DNA of 6,203 bases from CAYTCZ01 sp964436315 (GTDB lineage Bacteria; Actinomycetota; Thermoleophilia; Gaiellales; Gaiellaceae), in the NCBI GenBank assembly GCA_964436315.1, contig CAYTCZ010000184.1, positions 1 to 6,203 on the forward strand, given 5' to 3'. This document shows, in pieces, positions 4,599 to 6,203 of this stretch (its first letter is position 1; each line of letters starts with the position of its first letter). The notes below the pieces were generated by a model. The model was not told where the DNA came from and ran no database searches. It worked only from the letters and a program-made list of their open reading frames with translations. Position numbers and translations under genes: made by a program.

Positions 4599-6005
4599 AT
4601 GGAATGCGACGTCGCCGTTCTCGGCGGAGGGCCTGGGGGCTATACGGCAGCGATTAGGGCCGCTCAACTCGGGGCCAAGACGATCTGCATCGAGAAGGAA
4701 GAAGAACTCGGCGGAACGTGTCTCCGCATCGGGTGCATTCCGACGAAGGCCTGGGTTCAGACCGCATACGCCTTGAAGGAGGCCCACGAGACCTTTCCGA
4801 AGCTCGGGGTCCAGGTCGGAGCGCCCGCTCTTGATCTCGCCGAGGCCAATCGTTGGAAAGACGGCGTCGTGAAGCAGTTGACCGGAGGTGTCGCAACGCT
4901 CTTCAAGGCGAACGGCGTCGAGTGGGTGCGCGGTTTCGGTCGCTTTACCGGCCCGAACACGATGGCGGTCGAGGGCGCCGGCGACGTCACATTCGCGAGT
5001 GCGATCGTCGCGACCGGTTCCTTCCCGCTTGCTCCGCCGATTCCGGGAATCGACTCGCCGCGGTGCGTTGACTCGACCGGACTCCTCGCGCAGACCGAAG
5101 TGCCGAAGAGCCTCGTGGTCCTCGGCGGCGGGATTATCGGCTGCGAGTTTGCCTCGATCTTCCAGCGCTTCGGGAGCAAGGTCACCGTCATCGAGATGCT
5201 CCCGACTCTCATCCCGATGGAAGATGCGGATGCGTCGAAAGAACTTGCCCGGCAATTCAAGAAGCGCGATATCGACGTTTACCTCGAGTCGCAGTGCAGT
5301 CGTATCGACGATACCGGCGCCGGCCTCGTTGTTCACTTCGCTGAGGGTCAGACGGTCGAAGCCGATCTCATGCTCGTTGCGACCGGCCGAGGCCCCGTCG
5401 TCGAGAACCTCGGCCTGGAGACCGTTGGCGTCGAGTTCGACGCCAAGGCTGGCATCAAGACGGACGACCACCGACGGACGACGGTGCCGCACATCTATGC
5501 GGTCGGTGACTGCGCAGGCTACTGGCAGCTCGCCCACACCGCGTTTCGTGAAGGAGAAGTCGCAGCTGAGAACACAATGGCTCGTGACGCCGTCGTCGAC
5601 AACCGCGGAGTCCCGCGGCCCATCTACACCGATCCCGAGATCGCCGGCGTGGGACTCACCGAGCAGGAGGCGAGAGACCAGTACGGCGATGACGTCGTAA
5701 CCGGCGTCTTCCCCTGGATCGCAAACGGCCGCGCGCTCATGCAGAACGAAACCGTGGGCTGGGTGAAATCGATCCACGAGTCGCGCTACGGTGAACTCCT
5801 CGGAATCGTCATGGTCGGCCCGCACGTGACCGACCTGATCGAAGCAGGCGTGGTCGCCCTCGACGCCGAGTCGACCGTCGAGACGGTCGCCGACGGAATG
5901 ACTGCTCACCCGACGCTGTCGGAAGCCGTAAAAGAGGCCGGCCTCGTTGCCCTGGGCCGCGCAATCCACCTGCCGCCGAAGCGCCGCTCCAAAGCGACGA
6001 CCTGA
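4599..6005 (+). CDS. lpdA: Dihydrolipoyl dehydrogenase, E3 component
   Basis: E3 reoxidises the dihydrolipoyl group of E2, passing electrons through a disulfide and FAD to NAD+. The 468-residue length is typical. The N-terminal FAD-binding motif GGGPGG lies at 9-14. The redox disulfide is Cys41 and Cys46 in GGTCLRIGCIPTKA, a mild variant of the common C-L-N-x-G-C-I-P-S-K. ATG at 138-140 and the NAD-binding GGGIIG at 176-181 follow. A second FAD contact, VGDCAG, has Asp304, and QLAH lies just after it. The C-terminal dimer domain has the active-site pair His437/Glu442 in HPTLSE. There is no N-terminal lipoyl domain. The ATG is supported by GAGGAG six bases upstream. Being last in an E1-E2-E3 set, it is most likely the dedicated E3. 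It could also serve other lipoyl enzymes such as 2-oxoglutarate dehydrogenase or the glycine cleavage system. Confidence 0.97.
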   Translation: MECDVAVLGGGPGGYTAAIRAAQLGAKTICIEKEEELGGTCLRIGCIPTKAWVQTAYALKEAHETFPKLGVQVGAPALDLAEANRWKDGVVKQLTGGVATLFKANGVEWVRGFGRFTGPNTMAVEGAGDVTFASAIVATGSFPLAPPIPGIDSPRCVDSTGLLAQTEVPKSLVVLGGGIIGCEFASIFQRFGSKVTVIEMLPTLIPMEDADASKELARQFKKRDIDVYLESQCSRIDDTGAGLVVHFAEGQTVEADLMLVATGRGPVVENLGLETVGVEFDAKAGIKTDDHRRTTVPHIYAVGDCAGYWQLAHTAFREGEVAAENTMARDAVVDNRGVPRPIYTDPEIAGVGLTEQEARDQYGDDVVTGVFPWIANGRALMQNETVGWVKSIHESRYGELLGIVMVGPHVTDLIEAGVVALDAESTVETVADGMTAHPTLSEAVKEAGLVALGRAIHLPPKRRSKATT

Positions 6006-6013
6006 CGGGGGCC

Positions 6014-6048
6014 CTCGAAGCCGAACATCTCGGCCAGGCAACTTCGAG
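6014..6048 (+). repeat. Bulged hairpin just after the E3 stop
   Basis: CTCGAAG (6014-6020) pairs with CTTCGAG (6042-6048). Inside, CCGA (6021-6024) pairs with TCGG (6030-6033), leaving an eight-base bulge on the 3' side. It begins nine bases after the lpdA stop. No T-run follows, so it is at best part of a composite transcript end. Confidence 0.35.
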
Positions 6049-6061
6049 AGAAGCAGATGAA

Positions 6062-6118
6062 TTCTCGCGGAAAATGCGCCAGCATTTTTCGCGATTGAGA
6101 AGGCCGGCTTCGCCGGCC
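6062..6118. terminator. Probable end-of-operon double hairpin
   Basis: The first stem pairs GCGGAAAATGC (6067-6077) with GCATTTTTCGC (6082-6092) over eleven bases, with one G-T wobble and loop GCCA. TTCTC (6062-6066) can extend it with GAGAA (6097-6101) across a GATT bulge. Directly after it, GGCCGGC (6102-6108), TTC and GCCGGCC (6112-6118) form a second perfect 7-bp stem. The run of T lies inside the first stem and not after it, so termination would be non-canonical, or the element serves as a 3'-end stabiliser. Its position between the last complex gene and the next start makes a transcript boundary plausible. Confidence 0.45.
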
Positions 6119-6161
6119 GGGAGCGCCAGACGGCCAGTGGGTCGAGAGAGGGAGGAATTGC

Positions 6162-6203
6162 TTGTCGCAAGTCGAACGAGACTACTCCCCATCCCCCCTC
6201 GAA
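6162..6203 (+). CDS. Start of a further gene, truncated by the window end
   Basis: A TTG at 6162-6164 is preceded by GGAGGA (6151-6156), with six bases between GGAGG and the start. This is as good a ribosome site as that of lpdA. The frame is open for all 14 remaining codons and reads (M)SQVERDYSPSPLE, which has a normal protein composition rather than the Arg/Ser-rich look of shadow frames here. The product cannot be identified from 14 residues. The 156-base gap and hairpins before it suggest it may be a separate transcription unit. Confidence 0.5.
   Translation, partial: MSQVERDYSPSPLE

Noticed and set aside
4536..6170. Long minus-strand open frame (544 codons) opposite lpdA
   Set aside because: It is antisense to a fully motif-supported E3 gene. 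The product is Arg/Asp/His-rich with no domain pattern, and long antisense frames are common in GC-rich genes.
6167..6180. GCAAGTCGAACGAG resembles the 5' region of 16S rRNA
   Set aside because: The match is only 14 bases. The conserved 16S sequence expected before it is absent, and the same bases fit a TTG-started coding frame with a Shine-Dalgarno.
1..6203. CRISPR, toxin-antitoxin, defence, phage or transposase genes
   Set aside because: No regularly spaced repeats with unique spacers, no small paired genes, and no integrase, transposase or nuclease motifs were seen on either strand.

Overview
The window is high-GC bacterial chromosome (clearly over 60% G+C by eye). It has GTG and TTG starts beside ATG, strong GAGGAG/GGAGG-type Shine-Dalgarno sites on some genes and none on others. 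This fits a high-GC Gram-positive lineage such as a deep-branching actinobacterium, but the placement is my impression and is not proven. I see no phage, transposase, CRISPR or RNA gene.

Layout: (1) 2-691, minus strand: a protein of unknown function built from two copies of one roughly 85-residue domain. (2) 692-778: a short divergent intergenic region with a perfect 7-bp inverted repeat. (3) 779-6005, plus strand: a complete four-gene 2-oxoacid (or acetoin) dehydrogenase complex in the order E1 alpha (779-1762), E1 beta (2015-2998), E2 (3168-4415), E3 (4599-6005). (4) 6006-6161: an intergenic stretch with several strong hairpins. (5) 6162-6203: the first 14 codons of a probable further plus-strand gene with a TTG start and a well-placed Shine-Dalgarno, cut by the window end.

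How the genes work together: E1 alpha and beta form the thiamine-diphosphate decarboxylase. It passes an acyl group to the single lipoyl arm (Lys43) of E2, which transfers it to CoA. E3 then reoxidises the dihydrolipoyl group with FAD and NAD+. All key residues I looked for are present, so the complex looks functional. Its substrate (pyruvate, acetoin or another 2-oxoacid) cannot be settled from sequence alone. E1 alpha looks most like the AcoA/short-PdhA type.

The unusual part is the non-coding DNA. The complex genes are separated by 252, 169 and 183 nt, where such operons are often tightly packed. Every spacer carries inverted repeats: an 11-bp perfect one before E2, several GC-rich ones between E1 alpha and E1 beta, and one overlapping the ribosome site of E3. 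One hairpin core with a GAA triloop occurs after E1 alpha and again, in reverse orientation, after E3. These may be dispersed genome repeats or mRNA-processing and attenuation elements. The main content of the window is ordinary central metabolism; the duplicated-domain protein and the structured spacers are the parts worth a second look.
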